Shown here piece after piece: positions 51,577 to 60,436 of a DNA stretch of 64,000 nucleotides. The DNA is from Aeromicrobium sp. Leaf245 (GTDB taxonomy: Bacteria; Actinomycetota; Actinomycetes; Propionibacteriales; Nocardioidaceae), in contig NZ_OW824151.1 of NCBI RefSeq assembly GCF_942548115.1, positions 1,178,001-1,242,000 of the forward strand. Direction: 5' to 3'. Each line of letters opens with the position of its first letter. The stretch's first letter is position 1. A program made the position numbers and the translations under genes. Below the pieces are notes generated by a model. That model had not been told where the DNA came from, ran no database searches, and saw nothing but the letters and a program-made list of their open reading frames with translations.

Positions 51577-53889
51577 GTGACCTGGACGACCGCTGCCCGA
51601 CGACTGGTCGCGCTCGTGATCGTCCCGGTGGCGGTCACGACGTCGGCGCACCTCGGTACCGCGCCTGCCGCGCAGGCGGCCACGGTGGTCCCCGACGGCT
51701 CGACCCAGGCGTCGGCCGCGGCGTCGTGCTGGGAGGTCAAGCAGGTCGAGCCCTCGGCGACCGACGGCGTCTACTGGCTGCTGACCCCGCAGCTGCGGAC
51801 GCCCACGCAGTTCTACTGCGACATGACGACCGACGGCGGTGGCTGGGTGCTCGTCGGTCGGGGTCGCGACGGCTGGCGCTGGGACGGCGACGCCCAGGGC
51901 ACCCCGGCGCAGATCGCGAAGGCGCCGACGGGACCGTCGGCGTTCGCGCCGAAGAAGCTGTCGACGGCGACGGTCGACGCCCTGCTGGGTGGCAAGCGTG
52001 TCGACGCCCTCACCGACGGCATCCGCCTGCGTCGTGCCGCGAACGCCGACGGGACGTCGTGGCAGGACGTGCGTCTGCGGATCCGCTCGCTGGCCTCGTG
52101 GTCGTGGGCCTTCGGCGCCGGCCACCCGCTCACCTCGGCCTCGTTCGACGGAACGTCGTTCTCCGGCGCCACCTCGCGTGACGCCGGCACGACGTCGACG
52201 ACCTCCGCCAACCGCCTGCGTCGGGTCTGGACCTACGAGTCGCAGGCCAACGGCTGGGTTCGTGGGTTCAACCACGGACAGGCCGTCGCCGGGAGCACCG
52301 GGTCCTCGTCCTACCTCTACGCGACGCCGTTCACGCAGGTCTTCGTCCGCCCGCGGCTGCGTCAGTCCGACCTCTCGTTCGCGACCGTCCCCGACACCGG
52401 GACCGGTGCGGTCACCGCGCTGCCCGTGGCCAGGAGCGGCTCGCTGGCCCAGCCGTGGGGCGTCACCGGCACCGGGTCCGGTGGTGCCGGCGAGCTCGGC
52501 ACGGAGGTGCAGGCGTTCGCTCAGGTGGGCAACACGATGTACGTGGGCGGCAACTTCACCACCGTGCGCAACCAGTCGGGCTCCCAGAGCGTCAAGCAGT
52601 CCTACCTCGCCGCCTTCGACGCCACGACGGGTGAGTGGATCTCGTCGTTCCGCCCGAGCCTCGACCGCCAGGTCCGGGCCCTGGCCGCCCTGCCCGACGG
52701 CCGCCTGGCGGTCGGCGGCGACTTCACGTCCGTGAACGGCGTCCTGCGACGCAGCGTGGCCGTCTTCACCACCTCGGGCGCCCTCGACCGGACCTGGACG
52801 GCGGGGGTCGTGCGCCGCACCGGGGACGAGAAGGCGTCCGTGCGCGCGATGGACGTGGCCGGGGGACGCCTCTACCTCGGCGGACGGTTCACCCACGTCG
52901 TGCGAGGGTCGGCGTCGTCGGCCATGCCCTACGTGGCGCGGATCAAGCTCAGCACCGGCAGCGGGGACGGGGCGTGGAAGCCGCGCATCAACGGCACGGT
53001 GGCCGACCTCGACGTCGCAGCGGACGGGAAGCGCGTCTACCTCGCGGGCTACATGACCAAGGCAGCGGGACGGACCGTGCGCAAGGGCCTCGCGCTCAGC
53101 ACGGCCTCGGGCGCAGGCATCGCGTCACCGGCCTGGAAGCCTCGCTACAGCACCACGGGCACGGCGACGTACCAGCAGGCGGTCCGGCAGGTCGGGTCCC
53201 GCGTCTGGCTGGGCGGCTCGCAGCACAGCATGTTCGCGTACGACGCGAGCACCCTGGCGCTGAAGGCCGCGCACCTCACCCGGGCGGGCGGTGACCTGCA
53301 GGCGATCGGCGACAACGGCCGGATCGTGTACGGCGGCTGCCACTGCGGTGACTGGAGCTACACCGGCGCCACGAGCTACGACACGCTGAAGGTCGGGTCC
53401 ACCTCGGTGGCCTGGAAGCAGGCGGGCAAGATCTCGCTGCTCGGTGCCTGGGAGAACGCCACCGGTGCGTTCGTGACGACGTTCGCGCCGCAGTGGAAGT
53501 CGCGCGGCGGGTTCGGCGTGTGGGCGGTGACGGTGGCGAAGGACGGCACGCTGTGGGCGGGCGGGTCGATCCAGACGAGCGTGAAGGACGGCGGGGGCAA
53601 CCAGTTCTCCGGCGGCTTCGCGCGGTTCGCGCAGCGTCCGGCGACGGCCCCGTCGGCGCCCAGCGACGCCAAGGCCGTCGTCGAGGGCTCGTCGGCCACC
53701 GTGTCGTGGAAGGCCGGCTCGACGAGCGGGGTCACCTACGAGGTGCTGCGCAACGACCGGGTGGTCGCCACGACCAGCTCCACGACGGTCTCGGTGCCGG
53801 GCTCCACGTCGACCGACCGGTTCTTCGTGCGGGCCGCCGACGGTCAGGGCAGCTGGTCGGCCTCCACCGCCCTCGCTCGCGCCTCCTGA
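51577..53889 (+). CDS. Secreted fibrinogen-like/beta-propeller protein 1
   Basis: 770 residues from GTG 51577, signal peptide to about residue 34 (APAAQA-A). Residues ~45-265 are a fibrinogen C-terminal-like domain (TPTQFYCDMTTDGGGWVLVGRG). Residues ~305-685 hold propeller-type repeats with FAQVGNTMYVGGNF, YLAAFDATTGEWISSF, VRALAALPDGRLAVGGDF and LYLGGRFTHV. Residues ~690-770 are an FN3-like domain (PSAPSDAKAVVEGSSATVSW). It may bind glycans at the surface. The next gene is a longer paralogue. Confidence 0.85.
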   Translation: MTWTTAARRLVALVIVPVAVTTSAHLGTAPAAQAATVVPDGSTQASAAASCWEVKQVEPSATDGVYWLLTPQLRTPTQFYCDMTTDGGGWVLVGRGRDGWRWDGDAQGTPAQIAKAPTGPSAFAPKKLSTATVDALLGGKRVDALTDGIRLRRAANADGTSWQDVRLRIRSLASWSWAFGAGHPLTSASFDGTSFSGATSRDAGTTSTTSANRLRRVWTYESQANGWVRGFNHGQAVAGSTGSSSYLYATPFTQVFVRPRLRQSDLSFATVPDTGTGAVTALPVARSGSLAQPWGVTGTGSGGAGELGTEVQAFAQVGNTMYVGGNFTTVRNQSGSQSVKQSYLAAFDATTGEWISSFRPSLDRQVRALAALPDGRLAVGGDFTSVNGVLRRSVAVFTTSGALDRTWTAGVVRRTGDEKASVRAMDVAGGRLYLGGRFTHVVRGSASSAMPYVARIKLSTGSGDGAWKPRINGTVADLDVAADGKRVYLAGYMTKAAGRTVRKGLALSTASGAGIASPAWKPRYSTTGTATYQQAVRQVGSRVWLGGSQHSMFAYDASTLALKAAHLTRAGGDLQAIGDNGRIVYGGCHCGDWSYTGATSYDTLKVGSTSVAWKQAGKISLLGAWENATGAFVTTFAPQWKSRGGFGVWAVTVAKDGTLWAGGSIQTSVKDGGGNQFSGGFARFAQRPATAPSAPSDAKAVVEGSSATVSWKAGSTSGVTYEVLRNDRVVATTSSTTVSVPGSTSTDRFFVRAADGQGSWSASTALARAS

Positions 53890-54033
53890 GCGGGTCGACC
53901 CGGGACGTGTGACCCGACCCACCCGAACTCCGGCAGGGCAGTCGCGTCATGGATGCGGGCCGCGGTGCTCCTCCACTCCGTGGGCCGTCGGGGGAACGAC
54001 CGGCTCGCGCCCCGAACCGATCAAGGATCCTCC

Positions 54034-56871
54034 GTGCGTACCAAGACCAGCCTCGCCGCGCTCGCGGCCGCCTTCGCCGTCGTCGTCACCGGGTTGACCG
54101 GCGTCGTGCCCGCCGCCCAGGCGGCCACGGTGGTCCCCGACGGCTCGACCCAGGCGTCGGCGGCCGCCTCGTGCTGGGAGGTCAAGCAGGTCAAGCCCTC
54201 GGCGACCGACGGCGTCTACTGGCTGCTGACCCCGCAGCTGCGGACGCCCACGCAGTTCTACTGCGACATGACGACCGACGGCGGTGGCTGGGTGCTCGTC
54301 GGTCGCGGACGCGACGGCTGGAACTGGGACGGCGACGCCCAGGGCACCCCGGCCCAGATCGCGTCGACCCCGACCGGTCAGTCGGCGTTCGCGCCGAAGA
54401 AGCTGTCCACCGCGACCGTCGACGCCCTGCTGGGCGGCAAGCGTGTCGACGCCCTCACCGACGGCATCCGCCTGCGGCGCGCCGCGACCGTCGACGGCAC
54501 CTCCTGGCAGGACGTGCGGATGCAGATCCGCTCGCTGGCCTCGTGGTCGTGGGCGTTCGGCGCGGGTCACCCGCTCACGTCCGCATCGTTCGACGGCACG
54601 TCCTTCTCCGGCGCCACCTCGCGCGACTTCGGCACCACGTCCACCCTCTCGAGCAACCGCCTGCGCCGGGTCTGGACGTTCGAGTCCAGCACCAACGGCT
54701 GGGTGCGGGGCTTCAACTACGGCAGCGGAGTCACCGGCTCGACGGCCTCGTCGAGCTACCTCTACGCCACGGGCAGCGGGAACGCCACGCCGTTCACCCA
54801 GGTCTTCGTCCGCCCGCGGCTGCGTCAGTCCGACCTCTCGTTCGAGACCGTCCCCGATGCGGGGACCAGTGCCGTCACGGCGCTGCCGGTGGCCAAGAGC
54901 GGCTCGCTGGCCCAGCCGTGGGGCGTCACCGGCACCGGAGCCGGCGGCACCGGTGAGCTCGCGACCGAGGTGCAGGCGTTCGCGCAGATCGGCAACACGA
55001 TGTACGTGGGCGGCAACTTCACCTCCGTGCGCAACCAGAGCGGCACGCAGAGCGAAGGTCAGTCCTACCTCGCCGCGTTCGACGCCACGACCGGCGAGTG
55101 GATCTCGTCCTTCCGCCCCACGTTCGACAACCAGGTCCGGTCGCTCGCGGCCCTGCCCGACGGCCGGCTCGCGGTCGGCGGCGAGTTCACGACCGTCAAC
55201 GGCCAGGGCCGCACCGGCCTCGCGGTCCTCGACGCCACCGGCGCCCTGTCGTCCTCCTGGACCACGGTCGTCGAGAACCGCGGCACCAGCGCCAAGGTCA
55301 GCGTCCGCGGGCTCGACGTGTCCGGCGGACGGCTCTACGTCGGCGGGGTCTTCACCCACCTGGTGCGCGGCACCAACGCCGCCTACGCCCGCAACGCGGG
55401 CCGCATCGACCTCTCCACCGGCAACGGCGACGCAGGCTGGAACCCGAACTTCAACGGCAGCGTCGCGGCCCTCGACGTCTCCGACGACGGTGCGCGCGCC
55501 TACTTCGCGGGCTACATGACCGCCTCGGGTGCCACCACGGTCAAGAAGGGCGTGGCCATCAGCACGGCGGCGGGCGCCGCGGTCACCACCCCGGCCTGGA
55601 ACCCGACCTACAGCACGGGTGGTGCCAGCTACCAGCAGGCCGTCAAGCAGGTCGGGGGCAAGGTGTGGCTGGGCGGCTCGCAGCACAGCATGTTCTCCTA
55701 CGACACCACCGACTTCGCCCTGAAGGACACCGGCATCACGAAGGCCGGCGGTGACCTGCAGGCCATCACGGGCGGTCTCGGCGACAAGGTCGTCTACGGC
55801 GGCTGCCACTGCGGTGACTGGAACTACTCCGGCACCACGAACTACGACAACTTCAACCCGGGCACGACGTCCGTGCAGTGGACCCAGGCGGGCAAGATCT
55901 CGCTGCTGGGTGCCTGGGACAACACCACCGGCGCCTTCGTCACCACCTTCGCGCCGCAGTGGAAGTCCCGCGGCGGGTTCGGCGTCTGGGCAGCCACCGT
56001 CGCCAAGGACGGCACGCTGTGGGCCGGCGGATCGATCCAGACGAGCGTGAAGGACGGCGGGGGCAACCAGTTCTCCGGCGGCTTCGCGCGGTTCGCGCAG
56101 CGTCAGGCGACGGCCCCGTCGGCGCCCAGCGACGCCAAGGCCGTCGTCGAGGGCTCGTCGGCCACGGTCTCGTGGAAGGCCAGCTCGACGAGCGGCGTCA
56201 CCTACGAGGTGCTGCGCAACGACCGGGTGGTCGCCGCGACCAGCTCCACGACGGTCTCGGTGCCGGACTCCACCTCGGCCGACCGGTTCTTCGTGCGGGC
56301 CGCCGACGGCCAGGGCAACTGGTCGGCCTCCACCGGCCTCGTGCAGCCGGCGCAGTCGGCGACCGTCCTGGCCGACGGTGCCACCTGGTCCTACTACTTC
56401 GACAACACCGCACCGGTGGCCACGGACTGGAAGGGCGACTCCTTCGACGCGTCCGGCTGGCGCAGCGGGCCCGCCCCGCTGGGGTGGGGCAGCGGTCCGA
56501 TCGCGACCAACATCGACGTCGCGGCGGGCAGCACGCGCGCCCTCACGTCCTACTACCGGCGCACCTTCGACGTCGCCGACGTCGGCGCCTTCACCCGCTA
56601 CCGACTCACGACACGGGCCGACGACGGCGTGGTCGTCTACGTCAACGGCACCGAGGTGGCTCGGGTCAACCTGCCCACCGGCACGGTCGGTCCGAACACC
56701 TACGCCACGGCCGCGCCGACCACGACCAGCGCGACCAACAACCCGGTGAGCATCGACATCCCGCTCTCGGCGCTGCGCAACGGGTCGAACGTCATCACCG
56801 CCGAGGTGCACTCCAACTACCGGAGCACCCCGACCACCAGCTTCGACGCGAACGTCGTCGCCTCCCGCTGA
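54034..56871 (+). CDS. Secreted fibrinogen-like/beta-propeller protein 2
   Basis: 945 residues from GTG 54034 (AAGGAT upstream), signal peptide to about residue 31. It has the same domain order as the preceding protein, with long stretches of near identity in the fibrinogen N-part and the FN3 domain. In addition, residues ~775-945 form a C-terminal jelly-roll-like domain (DGATWSYYFDNTAPV, YRLTTRADDGVVVYVNG, NVITAEVHSNYRSTPTTSF), as in PA14/CBM-type modules. It lies just upstream of the polysaccharide genes (8-nt gap), which suggests a surface-polysaccharide role. Confidence 0.85.
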   Translation: MRTKTSLAALAAAFAVVVTGLTGVVPAAQAATVVPDGSTQASAAASCWEVKQVKPSATDGVYWLLTPQLRTPTQFYCDMTTDGGGWVLVGRGRDGWNWDGDAQGTPAQIASTPTGQSAFAPKKLSTATVDALLGGKRVDALTDGIRLRRAATVDGTSWQDVRMQIRSLASWSWAFGAGHPLTSASFDGTSFSGATSRDFGTTSTLSSNRLRRVWTFESSTNGWVRGFNYGSGVTGSTASSSYLYATGSGNATPFTQVFVRPRLRQSDLSFETVPDAGTSAVTALPVAKSGSLAQPWGVTGTGAGGTGELATEVQAFAQIGNTMYVGGNFTSVRNQSGTQSEGQSYLAAFDATTGEWISSFRPTFDNQVRSLAALPDGRLAVGGEFTTVNGQGRTGLAVLDATGALSSSWTTVVENRGTSAKVSVRGLDVSGGRLYVGGVFTHLVRGTNAAYARNAGRIDLSTGNGDAGWNPNFNGSVAALDVSDDGARAYFAGYMTASGATTVKKGVAISTAAGAAVTTPAWNPTYSTGGASYQQAVKQVGGKVWLGGSQHSMFSYDTTDFALKDTGITKAGGDLQAITGGLGDKVVYGGCHCGDWNYSGTTNYDNFNPGTTSVQWTQAGKISLLGAWDNTTGAFVTTFAPQWKSRGGFGVWAATVAKDGTLWAGGSIQTSVKDGGGNQFSGGFARFAQRQATAPSAPSDAKAVVEGSSATVSWKASSTSGVTYEVLRNDRVVAATSSTTVSVPDSTSADRFFVRAADGQGNWSASTGLVQPAQSATVLADGATWSYYFDNTAPVATDWKGDSFDASGWRSGPAPLGWGSGPIATNIDVAAGSTRALTSYYRRTFDVADVGAFTRYRLTTRADDGVVVYVNGTEVARVNLPTGTVGPNTYATAAPTTTSATNNPVSIDIPLSALRNGSNVITAEVHSNYRSTPTTSFDANVVASR

Positions 56872-56879
56872 GGATCCCC

Positions 56880-57587
56880 ATGACCGCACTCGACGTCCGC
56901 ACCTCCTGGGACCGGCTCGCCGCAGCCCAGAAGGACGGCACCGGCGTGCCGCTGTACATGCGTGCGGTCAATCGTCGACTGGGGCGCGGCATCGCCGCGG
57001 TGGCGCACCGGTTCGGGGCCACGCCCGACCAGATGACGGCCGTCAGCGCCCTGCTGGTCGTGGCCGCCCTCGCCGTGCTGGTGCTCCCGGCGCCGAGCGT
57101 GCTCACGGGCGTGGCCGTCACCCTGCTGCTGCAGGGTGCGTTCGCGTTCGACGCGGCCGACGGACAGCTCGCGCGGCTGGGTGGCAGCGGGTCGGTGGCG
57201 GGGGAGTGGCTCGACCACACGGTCGACGCCGCCCGGACCCTGGCGCTCCACCTGGCCGTGGCCGTGGCGCTGCTGCGCCACACCGACCTCGACGCGGCAT
57301 GGGCGCTCCTGCCGCTGGGCTTCGCGTTCGTCGCCTCGCTGCGGTTCTTCGCCCAGATCCTCGCCGAGCAGCTCGCGCCCCGCAGGAGCGACCGGGCGGC
57401 GTCGGCCGGTCGGTACTCCTCGATCGTCCAGCTGCCGGCCGACGTCGGGGTGCAGAACCTGGTCTTCCTGCTCTGGCCCCTCACGGGTGCCTTCCTCCTG
57501 GGGTACGGCCTGCTCGCCGCCGCGAACCTGCTCCTGCTCGTCATGACCCTGCGCCGCCGCCTCCGGGCGCTGCGCGCGCTCGGATGA
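56880..57587 (+). CDS. CDP-alcohol phosphatidyltransferase family protein
   Basis: 235 residues from ATG 56880, multi-pass membrane enzyme. The CDP-alcohol motif is complete: FDAADGQLARLGG, then GEWLDHTVD, giving D-x2-D-G-x2-A-R-x8-G-x3-D-x3-D. It starts 8 nt after the fibrinogen-like gene. Such enzymes transfer a phospho-alcohol from a CDP-alcohol onto a lipid or soluble acceptor. With a cytidylyltransferase at the window's right end, it may make an alditol-phosphate linked lipid or polymer. Confidence 0.88.
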   Translation: MTALDVRTSWDRLAAAQKDGTGVPLYMRAVNRRLGRGIAAVAHRFGATPDQMTAVSALLVVAALAVLVLPAPSVLTGVAVTLLLQGAFAFDAADGQLARLGGSGSVAGEWLDHTVDAARTLALHLAVAVALLRHTDLDAAWALLPLGFAFVASLRFFAQILAEQLAPRRSDRAASAGRYSSIVQLPADVGVQNLVFLLWPLTGAFLLGYGLLAAANLLLLVMTLRRRLRALRALG

Positions 57588-57642
57588 GCCCGCTCGGGTC
57601 GAACCGCGGGCCTGCCGCCGGGCTGCGTGCGAGCATGGGGCG

Positions 57643-58944
57643 GTGGCAGCGATGAGGGTGCGCGAGGTGTCGTGGACCGACCTCGTCGGCACCGAGCCGA
57701 CCCGGCGTCTGCCGTCGGACCCCCTGCCGGCCTGGCCGCTCCTCACGATGCTGTGGGGGTTCCCGCTCATGTGGGTCCTCGGACTCACCGTCGTGCCCGG
57801 CGCCGTCACCATGGCCGTCGTCATGCTCGGCTTCATGCTGGTGCGGCGCTACGCCCTCTGGGTCCCCGGCGTGGGAGCGCTCGTCGGACTGTGCCTGTGG
57901 ATGGCGGCGTCGGCGGTGATGATCGACACCGGACCACGCATGCTCGGCTTCGGCTTCCGCCTGGCCATCATGTCCTTCGTCGCGATCGCCTTCGTGTACA
58001 CGGTCGCGGCGCGCACGCGCCTCACCCGGCGTCGGCTCGTGCACGGGCTCACGTTCCTGTGGTTCTTCGTGATCGCCGGCGGAGTGCTCGGCATGATCCT
58101 GCCGGGAACCCGACTCACGACGCCCGTCGGCCTGCTCCTGCCGGCCTCGATCAGCGGCAACTCCTACGTGCGCGACCTGTTCTTCCCGCCGTTCGCCGAG
58201 GTGCAGCACCCCTGGGGTGCACCCGAGCCGTTCGTCCGTCCGTCGGCGCCCTTCCCGTACGCCAACAGCTGGGGCGTCGCCATCCTCGTGCTCACCCCGA
58301 TCGCGCTCGCCTGCTTCATGATGACCCGGTCGTGGCTCCTGCGCTGCGCCATCATCGTCGGTGCGGGCGTCATGATCTTCCCGGCCATGGCCACGTCGAA
58401 CCGCGGCATGTTCGCCGCGCTCGCCCTGGCCGGGGCCTACGTGCTCGTGAGGTACGCGCTGCGCGACCGGGCGGCACCGGTCATCACGCTCACCGTGCTC
58501 GGGCTGGTCGCCGGAGTGGTGCTGGTCTGGCAGGGCCTGTTCACCCAGTTCGAGGTGCGTCAGGAGTACGGCCAGTCCAACGGGGCCCGCTTCACGCTCT
58601 ACGCCGAGACGATCCAGCGCACCCTGGCCTCTCCGCTCCTGGGGTACGGCGCGCCGCGGCCCTCCGCCGAGCAGGCGCTCTCGGTCGGCACGCAGGGCTA
58701 CATCTGGACGCTCATGTTCAGCTTCGGCTTCGTCGGCCTGGCGCTGTTCCTCGCGTTCCTCTGGGGCTCCACCTGGCGCACCCGGTACTGCCGCGACGAC
58801 GTCGACGTGGCCCTGCACGCGACGCTCGTCGTCTCGAGCCTCGCGATCATCGTGTACGGCCTCGACATCATCCAGCTCCTCGCCATCGCGCTCGTGGCGG
58901 CGATCCTGCTGAGACGTCGCTACGGCCTCGACGATGACGACTGA
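57643..58944 (+). CDS. O-antigen ligase/polymerase-like membrane protein
   Basis: 433 residues from GTG 57643, with 10-12 hydrophobic segments and a large periplasmic-side loop (residues ~160-200, PASISGNSYVRDLFFPP). GARFTLYAETIQRTLASPLLGYG is the typical Wzy/WaaL late-loop segment. There is no catalytic motif that separates polymerase from ligase. It is likely the Wzy-type polymerase of the downstream polysaccharide. It overlaps the flippase gene by 11 nt. Confidence 0.8.
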   Translation: MAAMRVREVSWTDLVGTEPTRRLPSDPLPAWPLLTMLWGFPLMWVLGLTVVPGAVTMAVVMLGFMLVRRYALWVPGVGALVGLCLWMAASAVMIDTGPRMLGFGFRLAIMSFVAIAFVYTVAARTRLTRRRLVHGLTFLWFFVIAGGVLGMILPGTRLTTPVGLLLPASISGNSYVRDLFFPPFAEVQHPWGAPEPFVRPSAPFPYANSWGVAILVLTPIALACFMMTRSWLLRCAIIVGAGVMIFPAMATSNRGMFAALALAGAYVLVRYALRDRAAPVITLTVLGLVAGVVLVWQGLFTQFEVRQEYGQSNGARFTLYAETIQRTLASPLLGYGAPRPSAEQALSVGTQGYIWTLMFSFGFVGLALFLAFLWGSTWRTRYCRDDVDVALHATLVVSSLAIIVYGLDIIQLLAIALVAAILLRRRYGLDDDD

Positions 58945-60412
58945 TGGCACCTCCGCTCGGTCGGGCCTCGGCACGGCAGCCGTCGCGAACCTCGTGGGGG
59001 GCGCCCTCGGGGCGATGGTCAACCTCGTGCTGGCCGCGCTGGTCGGCCGGCACCTGGGGACCGAGGGGTCGGGTGTCTACTTCCTGGTCGTCGCCGTCTT
59101 CCTGATCGTCGCCAACAGCGCCGAGCTCGGCGCCGACACGGGGCTGGTGCGGTTCGTCGCGGCCACCCGGGCGCTGGGCCGACCGCAGGACACGCCGCAG
59201 ATCGTCAGGACCGCCGTCGTCCCCGTCCTGGTGGGCGGGGCGTTCGTGGTGGCTCTCGGCATCCCCCTGGCCCTCGCGGTCGCGCCGTCGGGTCTCTCGC
59301 CGGTCGTGGTCGTGGCGGCCGTCCCGCTCACCGTGCTGGCCTCCCTCACGGCCCTGGCGCTGGGCATCACCCGGGGCGCGGGCGATCCGCTCGCGTTCCC
59401 GCTGGTGCAGAACATCCTGCTGCCGGCTGGGCGGATGGTGGCGGTCGGCGTGGCGGTGCTGGCCGGCTGGGGCGTCAGCGAGGTCGTCGCGGCCTGGCTC
59501 CTGCCGGTGCCCCTCGTGCTGGTCGTCGCGACGGCGCTCGCCGCGCGTCACGTCACGGGTGGCGCCCGGCGCGAGGGTCGGTCACGGACGGCCTACCCCG
59601 GTTTCTGGCGGTTCAGTGCCGCTCGTGGTGCGACGGCGTGCGTCGAGATCGTGCTCGAGTGGGTGGACGTGGTGATCGTCGGAGTCTTCGCCTCTCCGGC
59701 CGAGGCCGGCGTGTACGCGGTGGTCACGCGGTGTGCGCGAGCCGGCGAGGTGGTGCAGCAGGCGGCGCGCATCGCCGTGGGCCCGGCCATCAGCGCGGCG
59801 TCGGCCCGGGGCGACCACGCCCTGGTGGGTCGTCTGTACGGCGTCGTCACCGCAGCCATGGTGTGGGCCGCCTGGCCCTTCTACGCCGTCCTGGCGGTGT
59901 TCGCGGAGCCGGTGCTGGGCATCTTCGGCGACGGGTTCGACTCCGGTGCCCCGTCCCTGCGCGTGCTGGCGGCGGCCATGGCGGTCGCCACCGCGGCGGG
60001 CGCGGTGCAGAGCGTGCTCCTCATGGCCGGGCGCAGCAGCTGGCAGCTCGCCGACAAGACCGGCGCGCTCGCCCTCGACGTCGTGCTGCTGCTCGTGCTG
60101 GTCCCGCACTGGGGCATCGAGGGCGCCGCGATCGCCTGGGCGGTCACGATCGTCGTCGACACCGCGGTCGTGGGCTACCAGGTGCAGGTCCTCATGGGCG
60201 TGCGGCCGCCGTGGGGCCCGATCCTGTGGGCTGCGGCCCTTCCCGTGGTCATGGTGCTGGTGCCGAGCGTGCTGGTGGCCGCCACGTGGGGAACCGGTGC
60301 GGCGGTGGCTGCGGCCACGACCGCGACCCTCGCCGTCGTCTACCTGGCCGTCGGAGCCCTGCTGCGCCGACGGCTGGGCCTGCTGGACCTGGTCAGGCTC
60401 CGCGGAGCCTGA
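58934..60412 (+). CDS. Wzx-like oligosaccharide flippase (MOP superfamily)
   Basis: 492 residues from ATG 58934, overlapping the polymerase gene. About 12-14 membrane helices; N-terminal AVANLVGGALGAMVNLVLAALVGRHLGTEGSGVYF is the MOP/polysaccharide-synthase pattern. LEWVDVVIVGVFASPAEAGVYAVVTR and the late YAVLAVFAEPVLGIFGDGF are typical. It would move lipid-linked oligosaccharide across the membrane for the neighbouring polymerase. Confidence 0.88.
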   Translation: MTTDGTSARSGLGTAAVANLVGGALGAMVNLVLAALVGRHLGTEGSGVYFLVVAVFLIVANSAELGADTGLVRFVAATRALGRPQDTPQIVRTAVVPVLVGGAFVVALGIPLALAVAPSGLSPVVVVAAVPLTVLASLTALALGITRGAGDPLAFPLVQNILLPAGRMVAVGVAVLAGWGVSEVVAAWLLPVPLVLVVATALAARHVTGGARREGRSRTAYPGFWRFSAARGATACVEIVLEWVDVVIVGVFASPAEAGVYAVVTRCARAGEVVQQAARIAVGPAISAASARGDHALVGRLYGVVTAAMVWAAWPFYAVLAVFAEPVLGIFGDGFDSGAPSLRVLAAAMAVATAAGAVQSVLLMAGRSSWQLADKTGALALDVVLLLVLVPHWGIEGAAIAWAVTIVVDTAVVGYQVQVLMGVRPPWGPILWAAALPVVMVLVPSVLVAATWGTGAAVAAATTATLAVVYLAVGALLRRRLGLLDLVRLRGA

Positions 60413-60436
60413 GCCGCCCCGTCGCCGTCGGCCCCG

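Noticed and set aside
49108-52896. A 1262-codon minus-strand open frame over the dehydrogenase and DUF779 genes
   Set aside because: Antisense shadow of well-identified genes (catalytic Glu/Cys of ALDH are on the plus strand).
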